DNA of 64,000 bases from Albibacterium bauzanense (GTDB taxonomy: Bacteria; Bacteroidota; Bacteroidia; Sphingobacteriales; Sphingobacteriaceae), in NCBI RefSeq assembly GCF_004339765.1, contig NZ_SMGO01000001.1, positions 310,001 to 374,000 of the forward strand, written 5' to 3'. This document shows positions 54,233 to 63,815 of this stretch, in pieces; position 1 is the stretch's first letter; every line of letters begins with the position of its first letter. Under the pieces are notes generated by a model. It was given only the letters and a program-made list of their open reading frames with translations. It made no database searches and was not told the origin of the DNA. Position numbers and translations under genes: made by a program.

Positions 54233-55792
54233 TTAAAATGGTAGTGGTTCGTCACTATTCATATCGTTCATTTTTGACGAACGTGTAATAACGCCCGGAC
54301 TGTTAAACTCTTGAGAAGGGGCCATTCCTGCTGAAAATGAACTGGCTGGTGTTCCAAAATCATCATCCAAATCGGTAAATTTCACATATTTACCGACGAA
54401 CTTCAATGGAACTGTTGCAATCTCACCGTTTCTATGCTTGGCTATAATTACTTCTCCAACACCAGCTGTACTGTTACCACTTTCATCTTCAGTAAGTCCA
54501 TAATATTCTGGCCTGTAAAGGAATAAAACCATGTCGGCATCTTGCTCAATAGATCCCGACTCACGTAAATCTGAAAGCATAGGACGCTTGCTATTTCCAG
54601 GGCGACTTTCAACAGCTCTACTTAATTGAGAAAGTGCAATTACGGGGATATTTAACTCTTTTGCCACTGATTTTAAAGCACGTGAAATGCTACCAATTTC
54701 TTGTTCACGATTTCCGCCTTTTCCATCTACCTTTCCGTGCATTAATTGAAGGTAATCGACAATGACCATTTGAATGTCAAATTGAGCCTTTAATCTTCTG
54801 CACTTTGCACGAAACTCAAATACGTTCAATGCAGGTGTATCGTCGATTAATAAAGGAGCTTCTGTTAGTTTTCCTATACGGGAATGCAGTTGAGTCCATT
54901 CATGATCGGCTAAATTACCTTTTCTCAACTTCTCTTGTTCAATCTCTGTTTCGCCCGAAATCAAACGATTTACCAATTGAACGGACGACATTTCTAAAGA
55001 GAACACAGCAACGGGTTTATCATATTGTACTGCTGCATTTCTGGCACAAGTTAAAACAAAAGCAGTTTTACCCATAGCTGGCCTTGCAGCAATAATAACA
55101 AGATCTGAAGGCTGCCAACCAGAAGTAATTCGATCTAATGCAGTAAATCCTGAAGGGACACCTGTTAAAGAATCCTTTCGATCACGAAGCTTCTCCAAAG
55201 CATCCACAGCATTCCGCATGATATCATCTATCTTTTGAGTATCGCGACGTAAATTATTTTGAGCAATGTCGAATAAGCTCTTTTCAGCACTATCTAATAG
55301 ATCGAATATATCGGAAGTCTCATCGTATGCTTTGGTGATAATTTCAGATGAGATCTGAATAAGTTCTCTTTGAATGTATTTTTGAGATATTATCCGCGCA
55401 TGGTATTCAATGTTTGCAGCAGATACAACCCTGTCTGTTAATTGTGTAAGGTAATAAGCTCCGCCAACCAGTTCTAATGAACCCATTTTACGAAGTTCAG
55501 CTGTTACTGTCAATATATCTACCGGAGAAGATTTCTGAAACAAATTGGTAATAGCTTCAAATATCTTACTATGCGCATCGCTATAAAAGGTTTCTGTTTT
55601 TAAAATATCAATCACCACTGATAGTGCATCCTTTTCAAGCATTAAAGCACCAAGAACCGCTTCTTCTAAATCTAAAGCCTGAGGAGGCAATTTACCCAAT
55701 CCGCCTGTTAATTGTGAGTACTTTGATTTGCGATCAATAAAGGCAGGTTTGTTAGATCTGTTAGAAGAGGGGTTAAATTCATTGGTACTCAT
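54233..55792 (-). CDS. dnaB: Replicative DNA helicase DnaB
   Basis: Hexameric 5'-3' helicase that unwinds DNA at the replication fork and binds primase. 519 residues. The N-terminal helical domain (about 35-140; LPPQALDLEEAVLGALML) and a linker precede the RecA-like ATPase. Walker A ARPAMGKT is at 236-243, Walker B is in MVIVDYLQLM, and ALSQLSRAVE and DLRESGSIEQDADM are conserved. No intein. The C-terminal 40 residues are low-complexity. Confidence 0.96.
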   Translation of the reverse strand: MSTNEFNPSSNRSNKPAFIDRKSKYSQLTGGLGKLPPQALDLEEAVLGALMLEKDALSVVIDILKTETFYSDAHSKIFEAITNLFQKSSPVDILTVTAELRKMGSLELVGGAYYLTQLTDRVVSAANIEYHARIISQKYIQRELIQISSEIITKAYDETSDIFDLLDSAEKSLFDIAQNNLRRDTQKIDDIMRNAVDALEKLRDRKDSLTGVPSGFTALDRITSGWQPSDLVIIAARPAMGKTAFVLTCARNAAVQYDKPVAVFSLEMSSVQLVNRLISGETEIEQEKLRKGNLADHEWTQLHSRIGKLTEAPLLIDDTPALNVFEFRAKCRRLKAQFDIQMVIVDYLQLMHGKVDGKGGNREQEIGSISRALKSVAKELNIPVIALSQLSRAVESRPGNSKRPMLSDLRESGSIEQDADMVLFLYRPEYYGLTEDESGNSTAGVGEVIIAKHRNGEIATVPLKFVGKYVKFTDLDDDFGTPASSFSAGMAPSQEFNSPGVITRSSKMNDMNSDEPLPF

Positions 55793-55846
55793 TGATATCT
55801 AAATAACTAGGTTTATGCTCTAAAACGTATTGATTTTCTGTACAAA

Positions 55847-55854
55847 CAAAGATA
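55847..55854 (-). promoter_or_regulatory. Candidate -7 box for dnaB
   Basis: TATCTTTG on the minus strand, matching TAnnTTTG, 54 bases before the dnaB ATG. Confidence 0.45.
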
Positions 55855-56077
55855 TCTAAATTTTACTCGATTCGGTCATTTCATTTATAAACACCCAATT
55901 TATAAAGCTGAGTAATGTTTCATTTTGATATTTAAAAACGGAGCTGCTAATTAACATTCGTTGTTGATAAAATGTTAGCATTACACATAAATACCTTATA
56001 GTGAATATTTTATATATTGTGTTAATAAGTTTAAAATTGTGTATTATATTGAGTTTTATTTTAATTACAATGAATTA

Positions 56078-56108
56078 TTGTTCACCTATAATTAATGCTG
56101 TAACTTCG
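56078..56108 (+). promoter_or_regulatory. Promoter of rlmB
   Basis: TTG (56078-56080), a 20-base spacer and TAACTTCG (56101-56108), one base from the Bacteroidota consensus. The leader would be about 12 bases to the ATG at 56126. Confidence 0.5.
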
Positions 56109-56125
56109 TAGCGAAAATAGAATAT

Positions 56126-56893
56126 ATGCAAGATTTTTCCAGACCTATTAAGAAAGAGACCAATCAGTTCATTTTTGGTATCCGAGCAGTCATTGAAGCA
56201 ATTGAAAGTGGTAAAGAGCTAGAGTCTTTATTTATTCAAAGAGGTTTAAATGGTGGGTTATTAATAGAATTAAAAACATTGATAAGAGAAAGAAATATCT
56301 CTTATCAGCAAGTACCAATTGAAAAGCTTAATAGGCTTACACGGAAGAATCATCAGGGCGTTGTTGCTATTATATCTCCAATTACCTATCAGCACATTGA
56401 AGACATCATTCCACTTGTGTATGAAAGGGGAGAGGTGCCCCTTATTCTTATGTTAGACGGAGTAACTGATATCCGTAACTTTGGAGCTATTGCAAGAACT
56501 GCAGAATGTGCGGGCGTACATGCGATTATCGTACCTCAAAAAGGTTCTGCAGAAATTAATCCTGACGCTATAAAGACTTCAGCGGGGGCCTTATTTAAAA
56601 TCCCGGTATGCAGGGTTGATAGCCTTTATAAAACGGCCAAATTCTTACAGGAGTCTGGCTTACAATTAATTTCTTGTACAGAAAAAACAGATGATACTAT
56701 TTATCAACCTGATTACACCTCACCAAGTGTTTTAATTTTAGGATCAGAAGAGAGAGGTATTTCAGATGATTTAATCCGGATATCAGAACACTTAGCTAAA
56801 ATACCGCTCTTTGGTGAAATAGCTTCACTCAACGTATCCGTTTCTACCGGAGTAGTCGTTTATGAAGCAATCCGTCAACGTACAAAGAAATAA
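56126..56893 (+). CDS. rlmB: 23S rRNA 2'-O-ribose methyltransferase RlmB (TrmH family)
   Basis: SPOUT methyltransferase, 255 residues. The N-terminal substrate-binding domain (about 1-80; FIFGIRAVIEAIESG) is followed by the knotted SAM domain with GVTDIRNFGAIARTAECAG, EINPDAIKTSAGALFKIPV, LGSEERGI and LNVSVSTGVVVYEA. RlmB methylates G2251 of 23S rRNA; other TrmH relatives are possible but length and the N-terminal domain fit RlmB. Convergent with manC, one base between them. Confidence 0.9.
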   Translation: MQDFSRPIKKETNQFIFGIRAVIEAIESGKELESLFIQRGLNGGLLIELKTLIRERNISYQQVPIEKLNRLTRKNHQGVVAIISPITYQHIEDIIPLVYERGEVPLILMLDGVTDIRNFGAIARTAECAGVHAIIVPQKGSAEINPDAIKTSAGALFKIPVCRVDSLYKTAKFLQESGLQLISCTEKTDDTIYQPDYTSPSVLILGSEERGISDDLIRISEHLAKIPLFGEIASLNVSVSTGVVVYEAIRQRTKK

Positions 56894-56894
56894 T

Positions 56895-57977
56895 TCACAG
56901 ATATTTACTTCCGTGCTTTGATTTAACATCGGTCAGAATTTGCTTAAGATTCTGTTCCTGATCTCGTGGAATAATCAATAATACATTATCAGATTCTGCA
57001 ATAATTAAATTGTCGACGCCCTGTAATACAACTAGTTTTTCTTTTTTTACGCTAACCATGCAATTCTTCGAATCGTAGAACATTACGTTCTTTGAAGGAA
57101 TGGACAAATTACCAGAGAAATCTTTCTCTGCCAGGTCATAAACAGAACTCCATGTTCCAAGATCTGACCAACCAAAGGTTACGGGTAAAACATATACATT
57201 ATCTGCTTTTTCCATAATGGCAAAATCAATGGAAATATTAGGACAACGTTGATATGCAAGTGCTATAAACTGCTTTTCTGTATCTGCATTGAGGTGTCTT
57301 TCTCCTTCAGCGAATATCTCATTCAATTCATAAACATACTTACCTAATGCTTTTATAATAGATTTTGCAGACCAGATAAATATACCCGAATTCCATAAAA
57401 AGTCTCCGCTCTGAAGGAAGGTTTTTGCTATTTCTAAACTGGGCTTTTCTGTAAATGTTTTTACTTTTTTAAACTCTTCCTTAGCCGACCCATCCAGATA
57501 TTGAATGTAGCCATAACCTGTATCGGGTCGTGATGGTCTGATACCTAAAGTAATTAATCGATCTTCTTCTGACGCAGTATCGAGTGCTTTAATGATAGAC
57601 TCATTAAAGTTTTTCTCATCGAGAATTAAATGATCTGAGGGCGATACAACAATGGTAGCCTCAGGATTAATTGCTTTGATTTTATGACAGGCATAAGCAA
57701 TACAGGGAGCTGTATTACGCATGATTGGCTCTGCAAGTATTTGATTATCTGATACGGAAGGAAGTTGTTCTTTTAGTATTTCTAAATGAGATTCGTGCGT
57801 TATTATAAATATATTTTCAACGGGAACAATTTCACTGAATCGTTGATATGTAGACTGGATAAGGGATTTTCCTGTACCAAATAAATCTAAGAATTGTTTA
57901 GGATATAAAGATTTGCTAACAGGCCAGAAACGACTTCCAATTCCTCCTGCCATGATAACCACAAAGTTGTTTTTCAT
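56895..57977 (-). CDS. manC: Mannose-1-phosphate guanylyltransferase
   Basis: 360 residues, the short form lacking the fused phosphomannose isomerase domain. It makes GDP-mannose from GTP and mannose-1-phosphate for surface glycans. The signature MAGGIGSRFWPVSKSLYPKQ is at the N-terminus, with VVSPSDHLI, TFTEKPSLEIAK, FLWNSGIFIWS and VTFGWSDLGTWSS following. A C-terminal cupin-like tail is short. Upstream lies kdsD, 64 bases away on the same strand. Confidence 0.93.
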   Translation of the reverse strand: MKNNFVVIMAGGIGSRFWPVSKSLYPKQFLDLFGTGKSLIQSTYQRFSEIVPVENIFIITHESHLEILKEQLPSVSDNQILAEPIMRNTAPCIAYACHKIKAINPEATIVVSPSDHLILDEKNFNESIIKALDTASEEDRLITLGIRPSRPDTGYGYIQYLDGSAKEEFKKVKTFTEKPSLEIAKTFLQSGDFLWNSGIFIWSAKSIIKALGKYVYELNEIFAEGERHLNADTEKQFIALAYQRCPNISIDFAIMEKADNVYVLPVTFGWSDLGTWSSVYDLAEKDFSGNLSIPSKNVMFYDSKNCMVSVKKEKLVVLQGVDNLIIAESDNVLLIIPRDQEQNLKQILTDVKSKHGSKYL

Positions 57978-58041
57978 TGATGCTAATTAATGAGTAACGA
58001 TAAAATAATAGAATTTTACCAAATCAAATGTAAGCTTTTGA

Positions 58042-59007
58042 TTAGATAATTCCTTCTTTAAGTAAATCGTGAAGATGAACGATTCCTGCATATACTTTAC
58101 CATCTGTAACAATTACCTGTGTAATATGATTTTTTCGTAGTAAATCAAGAGCATTTACAGCAAGCTCGTCTTTTTGAATTTTAATAGGATTGACTCCCAT
58201 AATATCTTTTGCCGTCAGGTTAGCGATATTCTCATGGTTCTCTATCATTCTACGAATATCCCCATCTGTAATAATTCCGACGATGGTATCGTTTTCTAAA
58301 ACAGCAGCAGCTCCTAAGCGGTTCTTCGTTATCTCTACCAAAACCTTCTTAATAGAGTCATGAATTAACACGCTTGGCTTTTCATTTTGAGATGCCAAAT
58401 CACCAACCTTAAGATATAGTTGCTTTCCAAGAGAACCTCCCGGATGATACCTTGCGAAATCTGTATTACTAAAAGATCTGCATTCTAATAAAGATATTGC
58501 TAAAGCATCGCCCATAGCCAATTGTGCTGTTGTGCTGGTTGTAGGGGCCAAATTTAACGGACAAGCTTCCTTTTCAACTGTCGTATTTAATACAAAATCG
58601 GCCTGCTTAGCTAAATATGAGTTTATATCGCCAACTAATGCAATCAATTTGTTACCCAGCTGTTTTAATAAAGGAATAAGGACTTTTATTTCAGGGGAGC
58701 TGCCACTTTTGGAAATAGCTATCACCAAATCATCGGATTGTAACATGCCTAAATCGCCATGTATCGCATCTGCAGCATGCATAAAGATTGCCGGGGTTCC
58801 TGTAGAATTCATGCTAGCTACAATCTTTTGAGCTATAATTGCACTTTTCCCAATTCCTGTAATAATAACCCTACCTTTGATATTTAAAATTTCAGTAACA
58901 ACCTTAACGAAGTCATCATTAATGTGTTCAGTTAATTTCAGAACAGCTTCCGCTTCGGTTTTTAAAGTATTGATGGCAATGTTTTTTATTTCCGAATTAG
59001 TTTTCAC
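58042..59007 (-). CDS. kdsD: D-arabinose 5-phosphate isomerase (KpsF/GutQ family)
   Basis: First enzyme of Kdo synthesis, converting ribulose 5-phosphate to arabinose 5-phosphate. 321 residues. A SIS domain (about 30-170; GIGKSAIIAQKIVASMNSTG, HGDLGML, SGSSPEIKVLIP) is followed by two CBS domains (about 205-320; LGAAAVLENDTIVGIITDGD, DLLRKNHITQVIV). KdsA, which uses its product, is encoded 2.3 kb away beyond recQ, supporting the assignment. Confidence 0.92.
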   Translation of the reverse strand: MKTNSEIKNIAINTLKTEAEAVLKLTEHINDDFVKVVTEILNIKGRVIITGIGKSAIIAQKIVASMNSTGTPAIFMHAADAIHGDLGMLQSDDLVIAISKSGSSPEIKVLIPLLKQLGNKLIALVGDINSYLAKQADFVLNTTVEKEACPLNLAPTTSTTAQLAMGDALAISLLECRSFSNTDFARYHPGGSLGKQLYLKVGDLASQNEKPSVLIHDSIKKVLVEITKNRLGAAAVLENDTIVGIITDGDIRRMIENHENIANLTAKDIMGVNPIKIQKDELAVNALDLLRKNHITQVIVTDGKVYAGIVHLHDLLKEGII

Positions 59008-59100
59008 AATTTTTTTTTATATTTAGTACAGAATTCACACAAAAATATGTTATTTTGAGTAATCTAATGTACATATTAGACATTTTCCTTGAGGACAACA

Positions 59101-61290
59101 ATGCAAATAGAAAAATCATTATTCGATAATCTGCAAATATTTTTTGGTTTTGATACTTTTAAAGGTGAGCAAGAGGCAATCATAACTAACATTCTGCAAA
59201 AGAAAGACACTTTTGTTATTATGCCTACAGGTGGTGGGAAATCGATTTGTTATCAATTACCTGCATTAATGAGTAAAGGAACAGCTATTGTAATTTCTCC
59301 TCTTATCGCTTTAATGAAAAACCAGGTCGACCAATTACGTGCATTTGGAGGCTCTGAAAGTATCGCTCATTTCTTAAACTCTTCCCTTAATAAAACAGAA
59401 ATAGCTCAGGTAAAGAAAGATGTAATAGATGGTAAAACGAAATTACTATATGTTGCACCTGAATCGTTATCAAAAGTTGAGAACATTGAGTTTCTACGTT
59501 ATATAACGGTTTCTTTCGTTGCAGTTGATGAAGCCCATTGTATTTCAGAATGGGGCCATGATTTCCGTCCGGAGTATCGTAAAATAAGACAGGTTATCAA
59601 TAATATTGGTGATAATATTCCTATCATAGCACTTACAGCAACAGCCACACCGAAGGTTCAATCGGATATCCGCAAGAACTTGAATATGGTTGACGCCAAA
59701 TTGTTTAAATCATCCTTTAATCGTCCAAATTTATATTACAAAGTACAGCCAAAGGTTGACGTTGTAAAAGAGATTGTTCGCTTTATAAAAAACAATACAG
59801 GAAAATCGGGCATAATTTACTGCTTAAGCCGAAAAAAGGTAGAAGAAATTGCTGAGATTCTAAAAATCAATGGAATTAGAGCTTATCCGTATCATGCAGG
59901 CTTAGACGCCAAAACCAGGGCAGAGACCCAGGATCTGTTTTTAATGGAAGGAGCTGATGTTATCGTTGCTACCATTGCCTTTGGTATGGGGATTGATAAA
60001 CCGGATGTCCGATATGTAATTCACCATGATATCCCCAAAAGTATGGAAGGGTATTATCAGGAAACAGGACGAGCAGGAAGAGATGGTGGGGAAGGGGTTT
60101 GTTTAGCTTTTTACTCTGAAAAAGATGTTGAAAAGCTCACCAAATTCATGAAAGATAAACCTGTTGCGGAGCGAGAAATTGGAACTCAAATATTAAAGGA
60201 AGTAATTGACTACTCCGAATCTGCTGTATGTAGACGGAAACAGATATTGCATTATTTCGGGGAAGATTTTGATGCAACCGGATGTGATTGCATGTGTGAT
60301 AACTGCAATGCCGAAAAGACTTATTTTGAGGCACAGGATTCTCTATTAAAAGTATTAAAGTTTATACAAGAGCAGGGTGATAAATTTGACGATCATCATA
60401 TTACCAATGTAATGATGGGTCAGAATAACCAGCCTGTATCTTCCTATAAACATGATGAACATCCTTTCTTTGGTTATGGAAAAAATGAAGGGATTGTATA
60501 TTGGAAATCCTTCTTTAGACAGGCTGTTCTTGAGAATTTTCTTTCAAAAGACATAGAAAACTACGGTTTGCTTCAGTTAACCGAAAAAGGGAAGTCTTAT
60601 TTAAAAAATCCATATTCAATTAAGTTCATTCTTAACAATACAATGGAGAAGGCTTCAAACACAGGTGAAGCTAGTTCTGGTGAAGGGGGGAATGCTGTAG
60701 ATTCAGTCCTTCTTAAGATGTTAAAAGATCTAAGAAAAAAAATAGCCAAGCAAAAAGGTTTACCTCCATTTGTTATTTTTCAAGATCCTTCTTTGGAGGA
60801 AATGTGTATACATTATCCGGTATCAATCGATGAATTAAAGCAAATTCAGGGAGTAGGGGCAGGTAAAGCATTAAAGTTTGGAACTCAATTTATTTCTCTC
60901 ATTAAGAATTACGTTGAAGAGAATGAAATTGACCGTCCGGTTGACCTAATTATTAAAAGTACTGCTAATAAATCAGCATTAAAAGTATCCATAATTCAAA
61001 ATATTGATAGAAAAATAGGTTTGGATGACATTGCTTCAGCAAAAGGGATAACTTATGAAGAGATTTTAAAAGAGGTAGAATCGATTGTAAATTCGGGTAC
61101 CCGATTGAATCTTAATTATTTTATCGATGAAGTCTTGGATGAGGATCGTCAAAATGAGATATTTGATTACTTTAAAGAGGCAGATTCAGATTCCATTGAA
61201 TCAGCTTTAGATGAGCTGGGGAATGACGATTATTCATTCGAAGAAATAAAACTAATGCGAATTAAATTCATGTCTGAACTCGGAAATTAG
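59101..61290 (+). CDS. recQ: ATP-dependent DNA helicase RecQ
   Basis: 3'-5' helicase of recombination and replication repair. 729 residues from the ATG at 59101; a TTG at 59089 would add only four residues and is less likely. Walker A MPTGGGKSICYQLPAL, DEAHCISEWGHDFRPEY, ALTATATPKV and the QTGRAGRDGG-like YYQETGRAGRDGGEG give the helicase core. Zinc cysteines CRRKQILHYFG...CDCMCDNC come next, then winged-helix and HRDC domains, and a C-terminal extension of about 100 residues. Divergent from kdsD; kdsA follows by 24 bases. Confidence 0.95.
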   Translation: MQIEKSLFDNLQIFFGFDTFKGEQEAIITNILQKKDTFVIMPTGGGKSICYQLPALMSKGTAIVISPLIALMKNQVDQLRAFGGSESIAHFLNSSLNKTEIAQVKKDVIDGKTKLLYVAPESLSKVENIEFLRYITVSFVAVDEAHCISEWGHDFRPEYRKIRQVINNIGDNIPIIALTATATPKVQSDIRKNLNMVDAKLFKSSFNRPNLYYKVQPKVDVVKEIVRFIKNNTGKSGIIYCLSRKKVEEIAEILKINGIRAYPYHAGLDAKTRAETQDLFLMEGADVIVATIAFGMGIDKPDVRYVIHHDIPKSMEGYYQETGRAGRDGGEGVCLAFYSEKDVEKLTKFMKDKPVAEREIGTQILKEVIDYSESAVCRRKQILHYFGEDFDATGCDCMCDNCNAEKTYFEAQDSLLKVLKFIQEQGDKFDDHHITNVMMGQNNQPVSSYKHDEHPFFGYGKNEGIVYWKSFFRQAVLENFLSKDIENYGLLQLTEKGKSYLKNPYSIKFILNNTMEKASNTGEASSGEGGNAVDSVLLKMLKDLRKKIAKQKGLPPFVIFQDPSLEEMCIHYPVSIDELKQIQGVGAGKALKFGTQFISLIKNYVEENEIDRPVDLIIKSTANKSALKVSIIQNIDRKIGLDDIASAKGITYEEILKEVESIVNSGTRLNLNYFIDEVLDEDRQNEIFDYFKEADSDSIESALDELGNDDYSFEEIKLMRIKFMSELGN

Positions 61291-61314
61291 TTCAAAAATA
61301 TATTATAATTAAAA

Positions 61315-62130
61315 ATGAAAATAAACCCTTTATCAGGCATCAAGAATTCAGATTCAAGCAATTTCTTTTTAATGGCAGGCCCTTGCGCAATAGAAGGTGA
61401 GGATATGGCCTTACGCATTGCGGAAAGAATTATTCAAATTACCGACAAGTACAATATTCCCTATATATTTAAAGGATCGTACCGTAAAGCTAATCGCTCA
61501 AGAATAGATTCATTTTCAGGTATTGGTGATGAAAAGGCATTGAAAATCCTTAGAAAAGTTGGTGAAACCTTTAATATTCCTACAGTAACGGATATTCATG
61601 AAAGTCATGAAGCAAGTATTGCTGCAGAATTTGTAGATGTATTACAAATTCCCGCGTTTCTATGCCGTCAAACCAATCTACTAATTGCTGCTGCCGAAAC
61701 AGGTAAAGTAGTAAATGTTAAGAAAGGACAATTCTTATCAGCTGAGTCAATGCGATTTGCGGTAGATAAAGTTAAAGAATCAGGAAATGATCAAATTATT
61801 CTAACTGATAGAGGAAATACATTTGGTTATCAAGACCTTATTGTGGATTTTCGTTCAATTCCACAAATGCAGTCATTTAATGTTCCTGTAGTAATGGATT
61901 GCACACATTCTTTACAGCAACCTAACCAGGCAACCGGAGTTACAGGAGGTAAACCTCAGCTTATAGAAACCATTGCAAAAGCTGCTATAGCAGTTGGCGC
62001 AGACGGTATATTTATTGAAACGCATCCTGAACCAGCTATGGCCAAGTCTGACGGAGCAAACATGTTACAGTTAGATCTTTTAGAAGGTTTAATAGATAAG
62101 CTTGTTCGTATAAGATCTGCGATTCTTTAG
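61315..62130 (+). CDS. kdsA: 3-deoxy-8-phosphooctulonate synthase
   Basis: Condenses arabinose 5-phosphate with phosphoenolpyruvate to Kdo 8-phosphate. TIM barrel, 271 residues. Landmarks are FLMAGPCAIEGEDMALRIAE, FKGSYRKANRSR, LQIPAFLCRQTNL, KKGQFLSAESM and VMDCTHSLQQPN, with HPEPAMAKSDGANML near the end. The Cys of AGPC and others fit the metal-dependent subclass, which I did not verify further. Likely co-transcribed with recQ. Confidence 0.95.
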   Translation: MKINPLSGIKNSDSSNFFLMAGPCAIEGEDMALRIAERIIQITDKYNIPYIFKGSYRKANRSRIDSFSGIGDEKALKILRKVGETFNIPTVTDIHESHEASIAAEFVDVLQIPAFLCRQTNLLIAAAETGKVVNVKKGQFLSAESMRFAVDKVKESGNDQIILTDRGNTFGYQDLIVDFRSIPQMQSFNVPVVMDCTHSLQQPNQATGVTGGKPQLIETIAKAAIAVGADGIFIETHPEPAMAKSDGANMLQLDLLEGLIDKLVRIRSAIL

Positions 62131-62471
62131 AATAGTATATTCTGTTTCTGACATCTACACACTCTGATTATATTACATGATATATACCTATCTTTTAATC
62201 TTTCTAAGATTAAGATAGGAGCCTCTGAAATGAGCCATTCTGAATTGCATATATTTCTATTTAACATAATATGTATTATAAGTACAATTAAACATAAGAT
62301 ATTAACCAGGGTATTTAATTAATAAAAATCAAGACTAATTGAAATTCCAATTACACAATTTTTAACATACATATTTGAAATAATATGAAGAATATATCTA
62401 CAAATTTGAATAATACGCATATTATAATTATTATTGTTGACAAAATAAAAATCAAAACAAATTATAGTAAT
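62131..62471. other. 341-bp spacer between kdsA and gdhA
   Basis: Contains the hairpin at 62187-62219 and is otherwise AT-rich. An in-frame extension of gdhA (from 62385) lies here but is low-complexity (NTHIIIIIVDKIKIKTN) and not family-like. No consensus promoter box was found, though CATATTTG near 62370 is one base off. Confidence 0.5.
62187..62219. other. Hairpin after kdsA
   Basis: CCTATCTT-TT-AATCTT and AAGATT-AAGATAGG form a 14-bp stem with a 2-base bulge and 3-base loop. No T-run follows on the plus strand, so termination is possible but not canonical. Confidence 0.45.
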
Positions 62472-63815
62472 ATGTCCCAAAAATTTAAGTCTTTCATAAA
62501 ACTTCTTAAAGAAAGAAATCCTAATCAACCGGAATTTATTCAGGCTGTAACTGAGGTAGCCGAAGATGTTATTCCATATATGGAAGAATGTAACCCTGCT
62601 TTTCTGGATGAAAAGATTTTAGAGCGCATTATGGAACCAGAGCGTGTAGTTAGTTTCAGGGTATGTTGGGAAGACGACAATGGTGATATTCAAATCAATC
62701 GAGGATTTCGTGTTCAAATGAACAGTGCGATCGGTCCTTATAAAGGCGGCTTACGCTTTTCTCCTACCGTAAACTTAAGCATATTAAAATTTTTAGCCTT
62801 TGAGCAAGTTTTCAAAAACAGCTTAACAGGATTACCACTTGGTGGTGGTAAAGGAGGATCTGATTTCGACCCTAGAAACAAGTCTAATAAAGAAATTATG
62901 CGTTTCTGCCAAAGTTTTATGACAGAGCTATCTCGTCATATTGGCTCTAATGTTGATGTTCCGGCTGGTGATATTGGTGTTGGAGAAAGAGAAATTGGTT
63001 ACCTTTTCGGACAATACAAGAGAATAAGAAACGAATTTACAGGAATATTAACAGGTAAAGGACCAGGTTGGGGTGGCAGTTTAATTAGACCAGAGGCAAC
63101 AGGTTATGGCCTTTTGTATTTCGTAGAACAAATGCTATATGAGAGAAACATCTCTATAAAAGGTAAAGTAATCACAATTTCTGGTAGTGGAAATGTTGCC
63201 CAGTTCGCTGCAATTAAAGCCGTAAACCTTGGAGCTAAAGTTATTACTGTATCAAATAGTGATGGTGTACTTCATGACAAAGATGGTTTTACGATTGATA
63301 AGATTCATTTTATCACGAAACTAAAAAACAAAGGATCAAGAGACTTTAAGGAATATACAGATCTATATGATTCGACCTTTACACCTGGTAAAACTCCTTG
63401 GATTTATCCATGTGATATAGCCCTACCCTGTGCTACCCAAAATGAATTAGATACTGAAGATGCAGCTTTTTTAATAAAGAATGGATGTTTCTGTATAGCA
63501 GAAGGTGCTAATATGCCTTGTACTATGGGAGCAGTAAAATTAATATTAAAATCGGGTATTTCTTATGCACCAGGAAAAGCGGCAAACGCAGGTGGTGTTG
63601 CTGTATCAGGATTAGAGATGTCACAAAACAGAATTGGTCAATGCTGGACTGAGGAAAAAGTCGATGCTAAATTAAAACACATCATGCATGACATCCATAA
63701 TACATGTACTCATTACGGTAAAGAAGAATCGGGTAAAATCAATTATTTGAAAGGTGCCAATATTGGAGGATTTATTAAGGTCGCCAAAGCAATGTGCGCT
63801 CAAGGAATTGTATAA
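62472..63815 (+). CDS. gdhA: NADP-specific glutamate dehydrogenase
   Basis: Assimilates ammonia onto 2-oxoglutarate to give glutamate. 447 residues from the ATG at 62472 (MSQKFKSFIKLLKERNPNQP), matching hexameric class I GDH. The catalytic Lys region is GLPLGGGKGGSDFDPRN, with the substrate pocket PYKGGLRF and the Asp in VPAGDIGVGEREIG. A Rossmann motif GSGNVAQFAAIK follows at about 240-260. A longer frame starts at 62385 but adds 29 AT-driven residues. Its stop overlaps the next ATG by one base. Confidence 0.96.
   Translation: MSQKFKSFIKLLKERNPNQPEFIQAVTEVAEDVIPYMEECNPAFLDEKILERIMEPERVVSFRVCWEDDNGDIQINRGFRVQMNSAIGPYKGGLRFSPTVNLSILKFLAFEQVFKNSLTGLPLGGGKGGSDFDPRNKSNKEIMRFCQSFMTELSRHIGSNVDVPAGDIGVGEREIGYLFGQYKRIRNEFTGILTGKGPGWGGSLIRPEATGYGLLYFVEQMLYERNISIKGKVITISGSGNVAQFAAIKAVNLGAKVITVSNSDGVLHDKDGFTIDKIHFITKLKNKGSRDFKEYTDLYDSTFTPGKTPWIYPCDIALPCATQNELDTEDAAFLIKNGCFCIAEGANMPCTMGAVKLILKSGISYAPGKAANAGGVAVSGLEMSQNRIGQCWTEEKVDAKLKHIMHDIHNTCTHYGKEESGKINYLKGANIGGFIKVAKAMCAQGIV

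Larger units (their letters stand above)
55793..56125. other. 333-bp divergent spacer between dnaB and rlmB
   Basis: AT-rich region holding promoters for both genes and no open frame of note. dnaB has TATCTTTG on the minus strand at 55854-55847. rlmB has a TTG-N20-TAACTTCG promoter at 56078-56108. The remainder shows nothing recognisable. Confidence 0.6.

Noticed and set aside
62385-62471. N-terminal extension of gdhA
   Set aside because: Ile/Asn/Lys-rich translation of AT-rich DNA; the usual GDH start is at 62472.
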